Assembly (NCBI GenBank): GCA_013202925.1
Contig: JABMRA010000096.1
Coordinates: 1 to 5,512 of the forward strand
Direction: 5' to 3'
Origin: Candidatus Omnitrophota bacterium
GTDB lineage: Bacteria > Omnitrophota > Gorgyraeia > Gorgyraeales > Gorgyraeaceae
DNA: 5,512 bases
Under the pieces are notes generated by a model. That model ran no database searches and was not told the DNA's origin. It worked only from the letters and a program-made list of their open reading frames with translations. Within the stretch, counting starts at the first letter, position 1. Each line of letters opens with the position of its first letter. A program made the translations under genes and the position numbers. This document shows positions 5,069-5,512 of this stretch, in pieces.

Positions 5069-5512
5069 GTGTATTATCCGGATAAGAAAGAATTTGTAAG
5101 GTTGGCAAGGAAGGCGAATGTCGTGCCTGTGTATCGCGAGATACTGGCGGATTTGTTGACGCCGGTCTCTGCCTTCTTAAAGGTGAAAAACGATTTCTCG
5201 TACCTGCTGGAGTCTGTCGAAGGCGAAGAGAAGATAGCGAGATTTTCTTTTATAGGGATAAAGCCGTCGATTATTTTCAAGAGCAAGGACAATCTTATTG
5301 AGCTGGTCAGAAACGGAAAAAAGCGCACGTTTCGCACGGATTCGCCTTTAAAGGAGATCGCAAGGATCATGGACGGTTTCAAGCCAGCCCATGTAAAAGG
5401 CCTGCCGCGATTTTCAGGCGGCCTCGTGGGCTACATGGGCTATGACATGGTCAGGTTTTTCGAGGAACTGCCAGATGAGAACCCGGATGACTTAAAGGTA
5501 GCGGACGCGATC
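5069..5512 (+). CDS. trpE: Anthranilate synthase component I, N-terminal part (3'-truncated by window edge)
   Basis: With TrpG and glutamine it converts chorismate to anthranilate, the committed step of tryptophan synthesis. The window holds 148 of about 490 to 500 codons and the frame stays open to the last base. The start VYYPDKKEFVRLA, then VPVYREILADLLTPVSAFLK, is the typical TrpE N-terminus. The LLES motif at 46-49 is the tryptophan-binding site for feedback inhibition in characterised TrpEs. FSGGLVGYMGYDMVRFFEELP near the end is also a family signature. These features favour TrpE over the related PabB, although the catalytic C-terminal domain is not visible. GTG 5069 is chosen because it gives the family-like M-Y-Y-P start. 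TTG 5054 would add MGGGR and has a better Shine-Dalgarno. Whether trpG follows cannot be seen. Confidence 0.93.
   Translation, partial: MYYPDKKEFVRLARKANVVPVYREILADLLTPVSAFLKVKNDFSYLLESVEGEEKIARFSFIGIKPSIIFKSKDNLIELVRNGKKRTFRTDSPLKEIARIMDGFKPAHVKGLPRFSGGLVGYMGYDMVRFFEELPDENPDDLKVADAI

Noticed and set aside
5069..5512. Component I as PabB (aminodeoxychorismate synthase) instead of TrpE
   Set aside because: The N-terminus with TPVSAFLK, the LLES tryptophan-site motif and FSGGLVGYMGYD fit TrpE better, though the catalytic domain is not visible.

Overview
This 5.5 kb window is a single-strand (+), tightly packed biosynthetic gene cluster of bacterial type. Reading left to right it holds the 3' part of proB, then proA, hisB, hisH, hisA, hisF, hisI and the 5' part of trpE. 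Gaps between genes run from a 4-base overlap (hisB/hisH) to 49 bases (proB/proA). No gene-free stretch exceeds 50 bases. I see no RNA gene, mobile element, CRISPR array, convincing promoter or strong terminator, so the window looks like the interior of one long transcription unit cut at both ends.

The genes serve three amino-acid pathways. ProB and ProA take glutamate to glutamate-5-semialdehyde, the precursor of proline. HisI, HisA, HisH-HisF and HisB cover the middle of histidine synthesis: PR-AMP ring opening, ProFAR isomerisation, the glutaminase/cyclase step that makes imidazole glycerol phosphate (IGP) and AICAR, and IGP dehydration. TrpE begins tryptophan synthesis from chorismate. Genes for the other histidine steps (hisG, hisE, hisC, hisD and the phosphatase) are not in the window. 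HisI is a stand-alone cyclohydrolase without the HisE domain, and trpE follows it directly.

The main signal beyond ordinary annotation is a 13-base word, TAAAGCATTTTGG. It occurs three times, only in intergenic junctions: inverted between proB and proA, direct across the hisA stop into the hisF leader, and direct between hisI and the trpE start. It does not occur at the other four junctions and I found no copy inside a gene. It looks like a small dispersed intergenic repeat.

The organism is a bacterium of roughly 50% GC by eye, with frequent AGG arginine codons and good Shine-Dalgarno sequences. ProB carries a C-terminal PUA-type domain. The style would suit an uncultivated lineage such as Omnitrophota or a relative, but that is an impression from the proteins and gene mixture and has not been demonstrated.
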